From Ilumatobacteraceae bacterium (GTDB lineage: Bacteria > Actinomycetota > Acidimicrobiia > Acidimicrobiales > Ilumatobacteraceae), in the NCBI GenBank assembly GCA_016463105.1, contig JAEMRY010000016.1:1-20426 (forward strand): a stretch of 20,426 nt of DNA, read 5' to 3'. Of this stretch, positions 1 through 7,306 are shown one piece after another (position 1 is the first letter of the stretch; each line of letters begins with the position of its first letter). The notes beneath the pieces were generated by a model, which saw only the letters and a program-made list of their open reading frames with translations, was not told where the DNA came from and ran no database searches. A program made the translations under genes and the position numbers.

Positions 1-32
1 ATTTGATAGCAATTTAACCGTGATATTACAAG

Positions 33-41
33 AAAGGAGAG
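33..41 (+). promoter_or_regulatory. Strong ribosome binding site of rimP
   Basis: AAAGGAGAG lies 7 bases before the rimP ATG and is one of the few strong Shine-Dalgarno matches in the window. It fixes the start at 49. The 32 bases before it are AT-rich (TTGATA at 3-8, TATTAC at 24-29, spacer 15) and could hold a promoter, but the match is too weak to call. Confidence 0.8.
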
Positions 42-48
42 ATTTCTA

Positions 49-651
49 ATGACGCAGAATACAAGGGAGAGCGCAGTAGTAACGCGTATCAACGAACTTG
101 TCACACCGATCGTTAGTGATCTCGGCCTTGACCTCTACGACCTCGAATTCGTAAGCGGAGTAGTGCGCGTAGCCGTCGATACAAAATCTGGCATGCTCGG
201 CGAAAATGGCCAACCGGCTGGAGTCGACCTAGAAAAGATTGGTCTGTTGACTCGTTTAATTTCACGCGAATTTGATCACAGCGAGCCGGTTCCGGGTCGA
301 TACACATTAGAAGTAACAAGTCCTGGTCTCGAACGCAATTTGCGTCTGCCACGACATTACATTCGCGAAGTTAACAAAATTATAAATGTCCGTTTAACTG
401 CCCCACTTGAAACTGGCGGCGAGCGGCGCGTGCAAGGTTTGCTGATTAGCGCTGATGATCGAGAAATAACAGTGCGTAACTCAAGTGATGTCGAAATCAA
501 AATCGGTTACGCGATGATCGACCGTGCACGAACAGTTTTCGAATGGAAGACAACTTCAAAAGAAGAAGCACGTCATCATTCTAAAAAGAAAATTGCGAAA
601 ACCGAAACTTCAACAACTAGTTCAAAAAACAGAGAGGCCAAGGCATCATGA
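49..651 (+). CDS. rimP: Ribosome maturation factor RimP
   Basis: RimP binds free 30S subunits and helps assemble the S12 region during late 30S maturation in the cytoplasm. The 200-residue product has the two-domain layout of the family: an N-terminal alpha/beta domain (about 10-95) holding LGLDLYDLEF and the signature TSPGLERNLR, then an SH3-like C-terminal domain (about 100-165). The last ~35 residues form a Lys/Thr/Ser-rich tail, which makes the protein longer than the usual ~150-180 residues. The ATG is preceded by a strong Shine-Dalgarno sequence. The stop overlaps the nusA start as ATGA, indicating translational coupling. It is the first gene of rimP-nusA-infB, the common bacterial order. 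Identification is from sequence motifs and synteny. Confidence 0.97.
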   Translation: MTQNTRESAVVTRINELVTPIVSDLGLDLYDLEFVSGVVRVAVDTKSGMLGENGQPAGVDLEKIGLLTRLISREFDHSEPVPGRYTLEVTSPGLERNLRLPRHYIREVNKIINVRLTAPLETGGERRVQGLLISADDREITVRNSSDVEIKIGYAMIDRARTVFEWKTTSKEEARHHSKKKIAKTETSTTSSKNREAKAS

Positions 652-1808
652 GCAACATGGACATGGCAGAAGCACTAAGAATGCTTGCAGCAGACAGAGG
701 ATTAACTCTTGACGCACTTTTGCAAGTACTTGTCGAAGCGTTAGCAACGGCATACAAAAAGCGTCCTGGTTCGGCAGACGAAGTAATCGTCGGCGTAAAC
801 CCAGACAATATGGATATTACGTTTACCGCATACGACGTAAATGATGACGGTGAATGGATCAACGAGCGAGACGACACGCCAAAGAAAGAAGAACTTGGTC
901 GAATCGCTGCGGTGACCTTTCGTCAGGTGATGAGTCAGCGAATTCGCGAAGTAGAGCGCGAGCGCAAATTTGAAGAATATGCAAACCGCGAAGGCGACAT
1001 CGTCTCAGGAACGGTTCAAAAAACCGACACCCGATATACATTGCTCGACCTTGGTCGTGTCGAAGCACTCTTGCCACAAGCAGAGCAAGTGCTCGGCGAA
1101 ACTCGCGAACCAAATGCGCGTCTCAAGGCATACATCGTTGAAGTGCGTCGCACACCAAAGGGCCCGCAGATTGTTGTCAGTCGCACGCACCCTGGTTTGA
1201 TTATGCGATTGTTCGAAATGGAAGTTCCAGAAATCGCTGACCGCATTGTTGAGATTAAGTCATGTGCTCGCGAACCGGGTCAACGCACGAAAATTGCTGT
1301 GTGGTCGAACGATAAAGCAATCGACCCAGTCGGCGCTTGCGTTGGTGCTCGTGGTGGGCGAGTGCGAATGGTTGTCAACGAACTTCGTGGAGAAAAAGTT
1401 GACATTATTCCTTTCAGCGAAGATAAACGTGATTTCATTGCGAAAGCGATGTCGCCTGCAAAAGTTACAGAAGTGCGCTTGAGCCAAGACGGCACACAAG
1501 CCGACGTGATTGTGCCTGACTTTCAGTTATCACTAGCGATTGGCAAGATGGGCGTTAACGCAACACTTGCTGCACGACTTACTGGTGTGCGTATTGACAT
1601 TAAGAGTGAGACTGAAGCCGCCGCTGAAGGAAACGGTGTTGTTCGTCGACCTGTTGAAGCAGCTGCAGAGTCTGCATATGCCGAAGGTGAATGGAAGACC
1701 AACACAGACACTGGCGCAATGGAGTGGCATGCAGCCGATGGATCAATTCTTAGCCAAGAGCAAGTCGCCGCACAATCTGGCGAATCAGCACAAGAATTGA
1801 AAGGCTAA
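648..1808 (+). CDS. nusA: Transcription termination/antitermination factor NusA
   Basis: NusA binds RNA polymerase and nascent RNA and modulates pausing, termination and antitermination. The 386-residue product shows the RNA-polymerase-binding N-terminal domain (about 1-110), an S1 domain beginning near residue 116 (GDIVSGTVQ), and two KH domains, with GACVGARGGRVR at about 229 and a second KH core (IGKMGVNATLAARLTG) near 298. The C-terminal acidic repeats of Escherichia coli NusA are absent; a short tail with WKTNTDTGAMEWHAADG follows instead, which is ordinary for actinobacterial NusA. The ATG overlaps the rimP stop, with GAGAGG upstream as ribosome binding site. infB starts 5 bases after the stop. 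The small ylxR gene often found between nusA and infB is missing. Confidence 0.97.
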   Translation: MSNMDMAEALRMLAADRGLTLDALLQVLVEALATAYKKRPGSADEVIVGVNPDNMDITFTAYDVNDDGEWINERDDTPKKEELGRIAAVTFRQVMSQRIREVERERKFEEYANREGDIVSGTVQKTDTRYTLLDLGRVEALLPQAEQVLGETREPNARLKAYIVEVRRTPKGPQIVVSRTHPGLIMRLFEMEVPEIADRIVEIKSCAREPGQRTKIAVWSNDKAIDPVGACVGARGGRVRMVVNELRGEKVDIIPFSEDKRDFIAKAMSPAKVTEVRLSQDGTQADVIVPDFQLSLAIGKMGVNATLAARLTGVRIDIKSETEAAAEGNGVVRRPVEAAAESAYAEGEWKTNTDTGAMEWHAADGSILSQEQVAAQSGESAQELKG

Positions 1809-1813
1809 ACACT

Positions 1814-4678
1814 TTGCCAAAGGCCAAACGCGTTCACGAGATCGCTAAAGAACTCGGGATGACTAACGCCGAGGTTATTGACCTCAGCGGAAAACTTGGC
1901 ATTGGTGTTAAGGGTCCGTCGTCGACAATTATCGATGCGCAGGCTGATCGAATTCGCAGTCGCGCTGACCGCGAGGGTTTGATTCGCGACACTCAACCAG
2001 AAGAAGTATCGGCAAAACCAGTTAAAAAAGCTGTTGCCAAAAAAGTTGATGGCACTGGTGTCGCAAAAAAAGCTGTCGCAAAAAAAGCTGCTGGCACTGG
2101 AGTCGCAAAAAAAGCTGTCGCCAAAAAAGTAGCTGCCGTCAAAGTTGAAGAAGTTAAAGCACCAACACCAGTTGTTGAAGCACCGGTTGCGCCGCGCGAG
2201 CCTGAGGCTGTTGCAAGTCGCGTAGTTTCATCCGCACAACCGCATCGAACTAGTGCAACAACGAGCACGCCGACACAACCTGTTCGACATATTCAACCGT
2301 TGCAACCACAACCAGTTCGTCAGCCATTACAACCAGCACCGCAAGCACCGGCGGCCCAAACTTCGCCAACAATGCCAGCCGTTCGACCAGCGCAACCAAA
2401 TCGAGTTGGTGGTCCAACTGGTCCTGGTGGTCCACCGGCATCGCGTCCGATTCCGCCACCGCCAGGTTCTTCGCGTCCGATTCCGCCACCGCCAGTTGCA
2501 CGCCGACCAGACAGTGGAGTAACTCGTCCACCGTTTAATCGTGCGGCACCTCGAAGTACTGCTCCGTCAACAAATGCTCGCACTGGTCGAATTCCTGCAT
2601 CACAACTCGGTCGCGGACCTGCTGGTTCTGGTGGTCGAACTTCTCCTGACCGCTCGGCACCTGGTGGTCGACCTGGTGGTGCTGGTGGCCGACCTGGTGC
2701 ACCAACTGGTGGACGCGGAACTGCGCTTGGTCGAAGTAGTCCAACTGGTCCTGGTGGTCGTCCGGCTGCGGGTCGTGGTCCTGGTGGTGGGCAACGTCGT
2801 AGTCCGCGTAAAAAAACTAGAGGGCAACGTCGCCAAGAATTTGAAGAGCAACTTCCGCAGACACCGACAAGTTATACGGCAAGCGCGAGCCCAGTACCTG
2901 AAGGCATCATTGTTATTGAGCGTGGCGGTTCGTCGCAAGAGTTCGCACCGAAATTAAATCGCACGGCGGCTGATGTTGTGCGATTCTTGCTTGAGCACGG
3001 CGAAATGGTTACTGCGACGATGACACTTGTCGACGAACAAATGGAACTCTTTGCAATTGAATGCGGTGCAGAAATCTTGCTCGTAGACCCGGGTCAACAA
3101 GAAGAACTTGAACTGCAAGCAATGTTTGATGACTCAGATGACGATGATCCAGAGTTGCAGGCCACTCGTCCGGCGATTATCACGATCATGGGACACGTTG
3201 ACCATGGCAAAACAACTTTGCTTGACAAAATTCGAAATGCAAATGTAGTTGACGGTGAAGCCGGCGGAATCACTCAACACATTGGCGCATATCAAGTCGT
3301 AAAAGACGGCAAGACGATTACTTTTATTGACACCCCTGGTCACGCGGCGTTCACAAAGATGCGTGCTCGTGGTGCTGGTGTCACTGACATTGTTGTGCTC
3401 GTTGTGGCTGCTGACGACGGTGTGATGCCGCAAACAATTGAAGCGATTAATCACGCGCGAGTTGCCGAAGTGCCGATCGTTGTTGCAATTAATAAAATCG
3501 ATAAAGCAAACGCCGATGTTCAGCGAGTTCTTGCTGGTCTTGCCGAACAACAATTGACACCAGAAGCATGGGGCGGAGACACGATTGTTGTTGAGATGTC
3601 GGCGCAAAGTGGCTTAGGTATTGACGACTTGCTTGAGCAACTTAATGTTGTTGCCGAAGTTGAAGAACTAACTGCCAACCCAACTGGCCGTGCCAAAGGT
3701 GTTGTGCTTGAAGGCCAACTTGATGTTGGTCGTGGACCAGTGGCAACAGTATTGGTCGACAAAGGAACGCTCAAAGTTGGCGATCCAATCGTTGCTGGTG
3801 CCGCATGGGGCAAAGTTCGTGCACTGATCAACGATCGTGGCGAGCAAGTCAAAGAAGTCGGGCCATCTACACCTGTGCGCGTGCTTGGATTATCGGCAGT
3901 GCCTGGTGCTGGCGAAGAATTTAGGTCTGCTCCAGATGAGCGAACAGCAAGAACAGTTGCCGCTGCGCGTGAGCAGCGATATCGCGCGATGAACCAACGA
4001 GGTGATGCCCGTGTGCAACGCGGAGTAAAACTTGAAGACATCTTCACACAAATTCAAGCCGGTGAAGTTGCGACGCTGAACGTGATTGTCAAAGCAGACG
4101 TGCACGGTTCACTCGAAGCAGTAACCGAGAGTTTGCGCAAACTTGAGCGCGACGATGTGCGTGCAGCATTTGTGCACCGTGGGGTCGGAACAATTACAGA
4201 AAATGATATTTCGCTAGCCGCTGCAACTAATGCGACGTTAATCGGTTTCAATGTGCGACCAGATCGCAAAATTCGCGAACTAGCCGAAAAAGAAAACGTA
4301 GAGATTCGAACTTACGAAATTATTTACAAACTTCTCGAAGATGTTGAGAAGGCAATGAAGGGCATGCTTGCCCCAGAATTTGTAGAAGTAGTCACTGGTG
4401 AAGCCGAAGTACGTGAAATTTTCAAAGCACCAAAAGTTGGTGCAGTTGCAGGCTGCACGGTTATTTCGGGTGTTATCACTCGTGGATCAAAAGTTCGCTT
4501 TTTACGTGAAGGAACAATCATCTGGAAGGGCAACATCAATACTTTGCGTCGCTTCAAAGATGATGTTCGTGAAGTGCGCGAAGGTTTTGAATGTGGCTTG
4601 AGTTTGACTGACTTCCAAGACTTGAAACCTGGCGACGTTATTGAAACCTACGAACTCAAAGAGGTTGAGCGAGCCTAA
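1814..4678 (+). CDS. infB: Translation initiation factor IF-2 (TTG start)
   Basis: IF-2 is the GTPase that places initiator tRNA on the 30S subunit and promotes 50S joining. The 954 residues divide into: a small IF2_N domain (about 1-55, KAKRVHEIAKELGMTNAEVI); Lys/Ala repeats (70-107); a Pro/Gln-rich stretch; a Gly/Arg/Pro-rich linker to about 345; a second IF2_N-like domain (about 365-430); the G domain with GHVDHGKT at 460-467, then DTPGHAAF and NKID; and the C-terminal beta-barrel and IF2 domains to residue 954. The start is TTG at 1814, with GAAAGG (1799-1804) nine bases upstream; no nearer ATG gives an intact N-terminal domain. It closes the rimP-nusA-infB operon. The genes that often follow (rbfA, truB, ribF) are absent. 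The low-complexity linker is common in actinobacteria and is poorly conserved in sequence. Confidence 0.97.
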   Translation: MPKAKRVHEIAKELGMTNAEVIDLSGKLGIGVKGPSSTIIDAQADRIRSRADREGLIRDTQPEEVSAKPVKKAVAKKVDGTGVAKKAVAKKAAGTGVAKKAVAKKVAAVKVEEVKAPTPVVEAPVAPREPEAVASRVVSSAQPHRTSATTSTPTQPVRHIQPLQPQPVRQPLQPAPQAPAAQTSPTMPAVRPAQPNRVGGPTGPGGPPASRPIPPPPGSSRPIPPPPVARRPDSGVTRPPFNRAAPRSTAPSTNARTGRIPASQLGRGPAGSGGRTSPDRSAPGGRPGGAGGRPGAPTGGRGTALGRSSPTGPGGRPAAGRGPGGGQRRSPRKKTRGQRRQEFEEQLPQTPTSYTASASPVPEGIIVIERGGSSQEFAPKLNRTAADVVRFLLEHGEMVTATMTLVDEQMELFAIECGAEILLVDPGQQEELELQAMFDDSDDDDPELQATRPAIITIMGHVDHGKTTLLDKIRNANVVDGEAGGITQHIGAYQVVKDGKTITFIDTPGHAAFTKMRARGAGVTDIVVLVVAADDGVMPQTIEAINHARVAEVPIVVAINKIDKANADVQRVLAGLAEQQLTPEAWGGDTIVVEMSAQSGLGIDDLLEQLNVVAEVEELTANPTGRAKGVVLEGQLDVGRGPVATVLVDKGTLKVGDPIVAGAAWGKVRALINDRGEQVKEVGPSTPVRVLGLSAVPGAGEEFRSAPDERTARTVAAAREQRYRAMNQRGDARVQRGVKLEDIFTQIQAGEVATLNVIVKADVHGSLEAVTESLRKLERDDVRAAFVHRGVGTITENDISLAAATNATLIGFNVRPDRKIRELAEKENVEIRTYEIIYKLLEDVEKAMKGMLAPEFVEVVTGEAEVREIFKAPKVGAVAGCTVISGVITRGSKVRFLREGTIIWKGNINTLRRFKDDVREVREGFECGLSLTDFQDLKPGDVIETYELKEVERA
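2021..2134 (+). repeat. 42-base tandem repeat encoding Lys/Ala units in infB
   Basis: Two full 42-base units (2051-2092 and 2093-2134), plus a partial, more divergent unit from 2021, encode repeats of the pattern GTGVAKKAVAKKAA. Six A-runs of 6-7 bases fall within about 105 bases: A6 at 2024-2029, 2039-2044 and 2123-2128; A7 at 2065-2071, 2080-2086 and 2107-2113. The repeat stays in frame. The peptide resembles the basic AK-rich tails of histone-H1-like proteins and could give nonspecific RNA contact; that role is inference. Confidence 0.9.
2441..2495 (+). repeat. 30-base direct repeat encoding RPIPPPP in infB
   Basis: The 25 bases at 2441-2465 recur exactly at 2471-2495, a 30-base period. 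They encode SRPIPPPPGS followed by SRPIPPPPVA. This lies in the Pro/Gly/Arg-rich linker of IF-2 and looks like recent tandem duplication in an unconstrained segment. Confidence 0.9.
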
Positions 4679-4692
4679 GTTTGTTCGAAGCG

Positions 4693-4698
4693 TATAAT
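4693..4698 (+). promoter_or_regulatory. Putative -10 element (TATAAT), possibly leaderless
   Basis: A perfect TATAAT lies eight bases before the ATG at 4707, so transcription would be expected to start at or within a few bases of the start codon. There is no Shine-Dalgarno sequence for this gene, which fits a leaderless mRNA. No clear -35 hexamer stands 16-18 bases upstream. It lies in the 28-base gap after infB. Confidence 0.5.
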
Positions 4699-4706
4699 CT
4701 GTGTGT

Positions 4707-5345
4707 ATGGCAGACCTAGAATTCTTTTTTGATCCAGGTTGCCCATGGGCATGGGCGACATCGCGTTGGGTAACTGAAGTAGTTGCCATTCGTAAATACG
4801 AAGTTTCTTGGAAGTTCATTTCACTTTCAATGATTAACAGCGATCGTGGTTATGGGCCTGATAGCGAGTATCACAAGACAGTACATAATTTTGGACTTGC
4901 GGCGTTGCGGGTTGCGAGTGCTGCTCGAGCGTCAGCAGGCAATGACGGTGTTGCCAAGTTTTACGCCGCCTTTGGCAAGACGTTTCACAATGAGAAGAAA
5001 CGTGAAGGCTTTGACAACAACCAACATAAGTTGTTGACTGAAATTTTAGAGAGCGGATCGTTGCCGACCGTGTGGGCTGATTCTTATGATGACGAAACGC
5101 ACACACCGATAATTCGTTTCGAGACAGATTTAGCATTGTCGCGAACGGGCAAAGATGTTGGCACACCGATCTTGACTTTTAAGCCTGGTGCGCCAAACGA
5201 GGGAAGTTTTTTCGGCCCAGTTATTTCAAAGATTCCACGTGGAGAACAAGCGGTGAAGTTATGGGAAGCCGTAGAGACGATCGCTACGACCCCAGGTGTT
5301 GCCGAGTTGAAGCGCTCTATTCGGGGTGCTTTAGACTTTTCTTAA
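4707..5345 (+). CDS. DsbA-fold oxidoreductase, Rv2466c (mycothiol-dependent nitroreductase) family, CPWA active site
   Basis: The 212-residue product has the DsbA/thioredoxin fold of the Mycobacterium tuberculosis Rv2466c family, mycothiol-linked reductases active on some nitro compounds. Visible landmarks are FFFDPGCPWAW (residues 6-16), TSRWVTEV just after it, GKDVGTPIL with the cis-proline region, and FFGPVISKIPRGEQAVKLWE near the C-terminus. Length matches the family (about 205-215). Family members usually have CPWC; here the first cysteine (C12) is kept but the second is alanine (A15), so an intramolecular disulfide at this site is impossible. A GTG at 4701 could add two residues, but the ATG at 4707 fits the family start and the TATAAT upstream. 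The deacetylase-like gene follows 30 bases later on the same strand. Substrate is unknown; mycothiol use is inferred from the family. Confidence 0.85.
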   Translation: MADLEFFFDPGCPWAWATSRWVTEVVAIRKYEVSWKFISLSMINSDRGYGPDSEYHKTVHNFGLAALRVASAARASAGNDGVAKFYAAFGKTFHNEKKREGFDNNQHKLLTEILESGSLPTVWADSYDDETHTPIIRFETDLALSRTGKDVGTPILTFKPGAPNEGSFFGPVISKIPRGEQAVKLWEAVETIATTPGVAELKRSIRGALDFS

Positions 5346-5375
5346 TTTTTGAAGTTGCCATAGAAACGGGGTTTT

Positions 5376-6425
5376 GTGAAAGTTGTTTACACGCCGGCAC
5401 ATTTGCTGCACGACCCTGAAGTTGAAATCGAAAGATCTTCGGCACATTCGCCGTTCGAACACACGGGCCGTGCCGAAAAGATTCGTGAGACTTTAGCCGC
5501 TGACAAAGCCTTCGAATTCGTATCGCCAACTGCTTGGGGCACTGAACCGATTACAGAGATTCATAACCCAGGTCTCTTGAAGTTTTTGTCGACGGCATGG
5601 GCCGACTATCAACGCGATGTAAAACAAGTTCGTGAAGTGGTGCCAGACATGTTTTTTAAATCAAATTTGCGAGAAAAAATGGGCGACCGTGTCGAACCAG
5701 AATCAATTAACGGAAAATTAGGTTGGTGGTGCTTTGAAACTACGACGCCGCTGACAATGGGCACTTACGAGGCGGCACGCGGCGCTGTTGATGTTGCAAT
5801 GAGCGCCACAAAAATTGTGCTTGATGGAGCAAAAAATAGTTATGGTTTGTGTCGACCACCGGGTCATCATGCGACTACTGATCTGTACGGCGGATATTGT
5901 TTTTTTAATAATGCTGCGATCGCGGCGCACCATGTTGCCAGCACTACTGGCACGAAAGTAACAGTGCTTGATGTTGATTATCACCATGGCAATGGCACTC
6001 AACAGATTTTTTATGAGCGTGATGATGTGCAGTTTGTTTCTTTGCATGGCGACCCAGTGAGGGCTTATCCATATTTCACTGGCTATGTAGATGAAGTTGG
6101 CTCAGGCAAGGGCCGCGGCTCAACACTTAATGTTCCGCTTGCTGCACGCACCGACGACGATTCATATATGAAGTCGCTAGAGCGAGCCTGCGAAAGTATC
6201 AAAAAGTTTGGTCCTTCAATGTTGATCGTCTCACTTGGTCTTGACACTTTCATCACTGATCCGATCAGTGACTTGTCTTTGACGACGCCTGGGTATGACC
6301 GTTGTGGCGCGCTAGTTGGCGAACTTGGTTTGCCAACAGTTGTGTTGCAAGAAGGCGGTTACGACATCAATGCTTTGGGTATCAACGTGCAGTCTTGGCT
6401 GCACGGTCTTGCTCGCGCTAGTTAG
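5376..6425 (+). CDS. Histone deacetylase superfamily protein, acetylpolyamine amidohydrolase-like
   Basis: A zinc-dependent deacetylase of the arginase/deacetylase fold, 349 residues, expected in the cytosol. The catalytic set is complete: RPPGHH (160-165, with H164/H165 as the general acid/base pair), GGYCFFNNAAIAA, DVDYHHGNGTQ with zinc ligands D201 and H203, the third zinc ligand D290 in LGLDTF, and the transition-state tyrosine Y329 in EGGY. The long N-terminal part with a Phe/Trp-rich segment (LGWWCFETTTPL) resembles acetylpolyamine amidohydrolases, which remove acetyl groups from acetylated polyamines; a protein or other small-molecule substrate is equally possible. The start is GTG at 5376 with only a weak GGGG upstream, so translation probably depends on read-through from the preceding gene. 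Its stop overlaps that of the convergent PAC2 gene by four bases. Confidence 0.9.
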   Translation: MKVVYTPAHLLHDPEVEIERSSAHSPFEHTGRAEKIRETLAADKAFEFVSPTAWGTEPITEIHNPGLLKFLSTAWADYQRDVKQVREVVPDMFFKSNLREKMGDRVEPESINGKLGWWCFETTTPLTMGTYEAARGAVDVAMSATKIVLDGAKNSYGLCRPPGHHATTDLYGGYCFFNNAAIAAHHVASTTGTKVTVLDVDYHHGNGTQQIFYERDDVQFVSLHGDPVRAYPYFTGYVDEVGSGKGRGSTLNVPLAARTDDDSYMKSLERACESIKKFGPSMLIVSLGLDTFITDPISDLSLTTPGYDRCGALVGELGLPTVVLQEGGYDINALGINVQSWLHGLARAS

Positions 6426-6427
6426 CG
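6416..6427. terminator. Short dyad across two convergent stop codons
   Basis: CGCTA-GT-TAGCG spans the TAG of the deacetylase gene and the TAA of the PAC2 gene. As RNA it would realistically form a 4-bp stem with an AGTT loop. No T-run follows on either strand, so this is at most a weak bidirectional terminator. Confidence 0.25.
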
Positions 6428-7297
6428 TTCGCGCAAATACTTTTCGAACTCAGCGGCGATTTCGTCACCGCTTGGAATTGGTCCGCCAAAATTAATTTCG
6501 GTTGTGCCGTTGGCGATTTGCTCATCGAAACTTTGTTCAAGTTGTGTCAACATTTGCGAATGGTCGTTATTGCCAGCGATCAATTGGTCAAGCCGCTCAC
6601 GCTGTAGGTTGGCTTCTTCACGCATTCCAGAAACGTCAATTGAGATACCGCCTGTGTCGCACAATGCCGAGAGCAACGCAGCCGATGCGGCAGGGTATGG
6701 CATCGAAGCAACATAATGGGGCACGCGAGCCCATAATCCGAGAGCCTGAATTTTGCGGTCGTGCAAAGCGTGTTCAATTGCTGCAGCCATGCCAGCAGGA
6801 ACATCAACCGAACTTTTGATGTATGGCAAATTTGCAACGAGTTCTTTGTCGGGTGATGTGCACGAAACATAAACCGCTCGCGTGTGTGGCGTTGCGAACG
6901 GATAAGCACCGATGCCGATCATTCGTCGCACCCCGAACTCGATACTGATGTCGGCAATAGTTTCTGCAAATAAATGCCAACGAGTGTCTGGTTCTGGACC
7001 GGTAAGCAACAGCACATCTTTGCCGTTGATGTCTTGGCCGAGTGACATTTCTGGGGTTGACCAAATAAGTTTTGTGTTTACGCCTTCTCGTAGCTCCATA
7101 ATTGGGCGTCGAGCACGAAAGTCAACAAACGTGTCATTATCGAACGAGATAATAGTTTTTGCTTTTGTCTCTTTAGAAATCGAATCCATTGCGTTGGCGG
7201 CCGCAGAACTTGTGTCGATCCAGCCCGACATCATTACTACTAACAGGGGATCATTAATTTCTGGTAAGTCACCAAGAATTGTGTACGGCTTATCCAT
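6422..7297 (-). CDS. PAC2 (proteasome assembly chaperone 2) family protein
   Basis: A 291-residue protein of the PAC2 family (the domain of eukaryotic proteasome assembly chaperone PAC2, also found as Rv2125-like proteins in actinobacteria). Supporting motifs are LLVVMMSGWIDTSSAA near the N-terminus, DFRARRP, LLLTGPEPDTRW, the glycine-rich IGIGAYPFATPHTR, and LGLWARVPHYVASMPYPAA, which is characteristic of the family. A Leu/Gln-rich helical stretch (about 220-265) follows. Length equals that of the actinobacterial homologues. Its cellular role is not settled; the link to the Pup-proteasome is inferred from the fold. It starts 9 bases after the stop of the phosphotransferase gene, so the two form a minus-strand operon. 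Its 3' end overlaps the convergent deacetylase gene by 4 bases. Confidence 0.88.
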   Translation of the reverse strand: MDKPYTILGDLPEINDPLLVVMMSGWIDTSSAAANAMDSISKETKAKTIISFDNDTFVDFRARRPIMELREGVNTKLIWSTPEMSLGQDINGKDVLLLTGPEPDTRWHLFAETIADISIEFGVRRMIGIGAYPFATPHTRAVYVSCTSPDKELVANLPYIKSSVDVPAGMAAAIEHALHDRKIQALGLWARVPHYVASMPYPAASAALLSALCDTGGISIDVSGMREEANLQRERLDQLIAGNNDHSQMLTQLEQSFDEQIANGTTEINFGGPIPSGDEIAAEFEKYLRER

Positions 7298-7306
7298 TGT
7301 GTGAGA

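Noticed and set aside
2065..2113. A7 runs as a programmed ribosomal frameshift site
   Set aside because: No stem-loop or stop arrangement of the dnaX type is seen, and both shifted frames give no meaningful product. Kept only as a slippage observation.
2600..2938. Arg/Thr-rich minus-strand frame in the IF-2 linker
   Set aside because: Low-complexity product arising from reverse reading of the Gly/Arg-rich repeat; no sign of an independent gene.
3520..4047. 175-codon open frame on the minus strand inside infB
   Set aside because: It lies fully antisense to a conserved part of IF-2. Its Ser/Thr/Pro-rich product looks like a reverse reading of Ala/Val/Gly-rich codons and shows no domain pattern.
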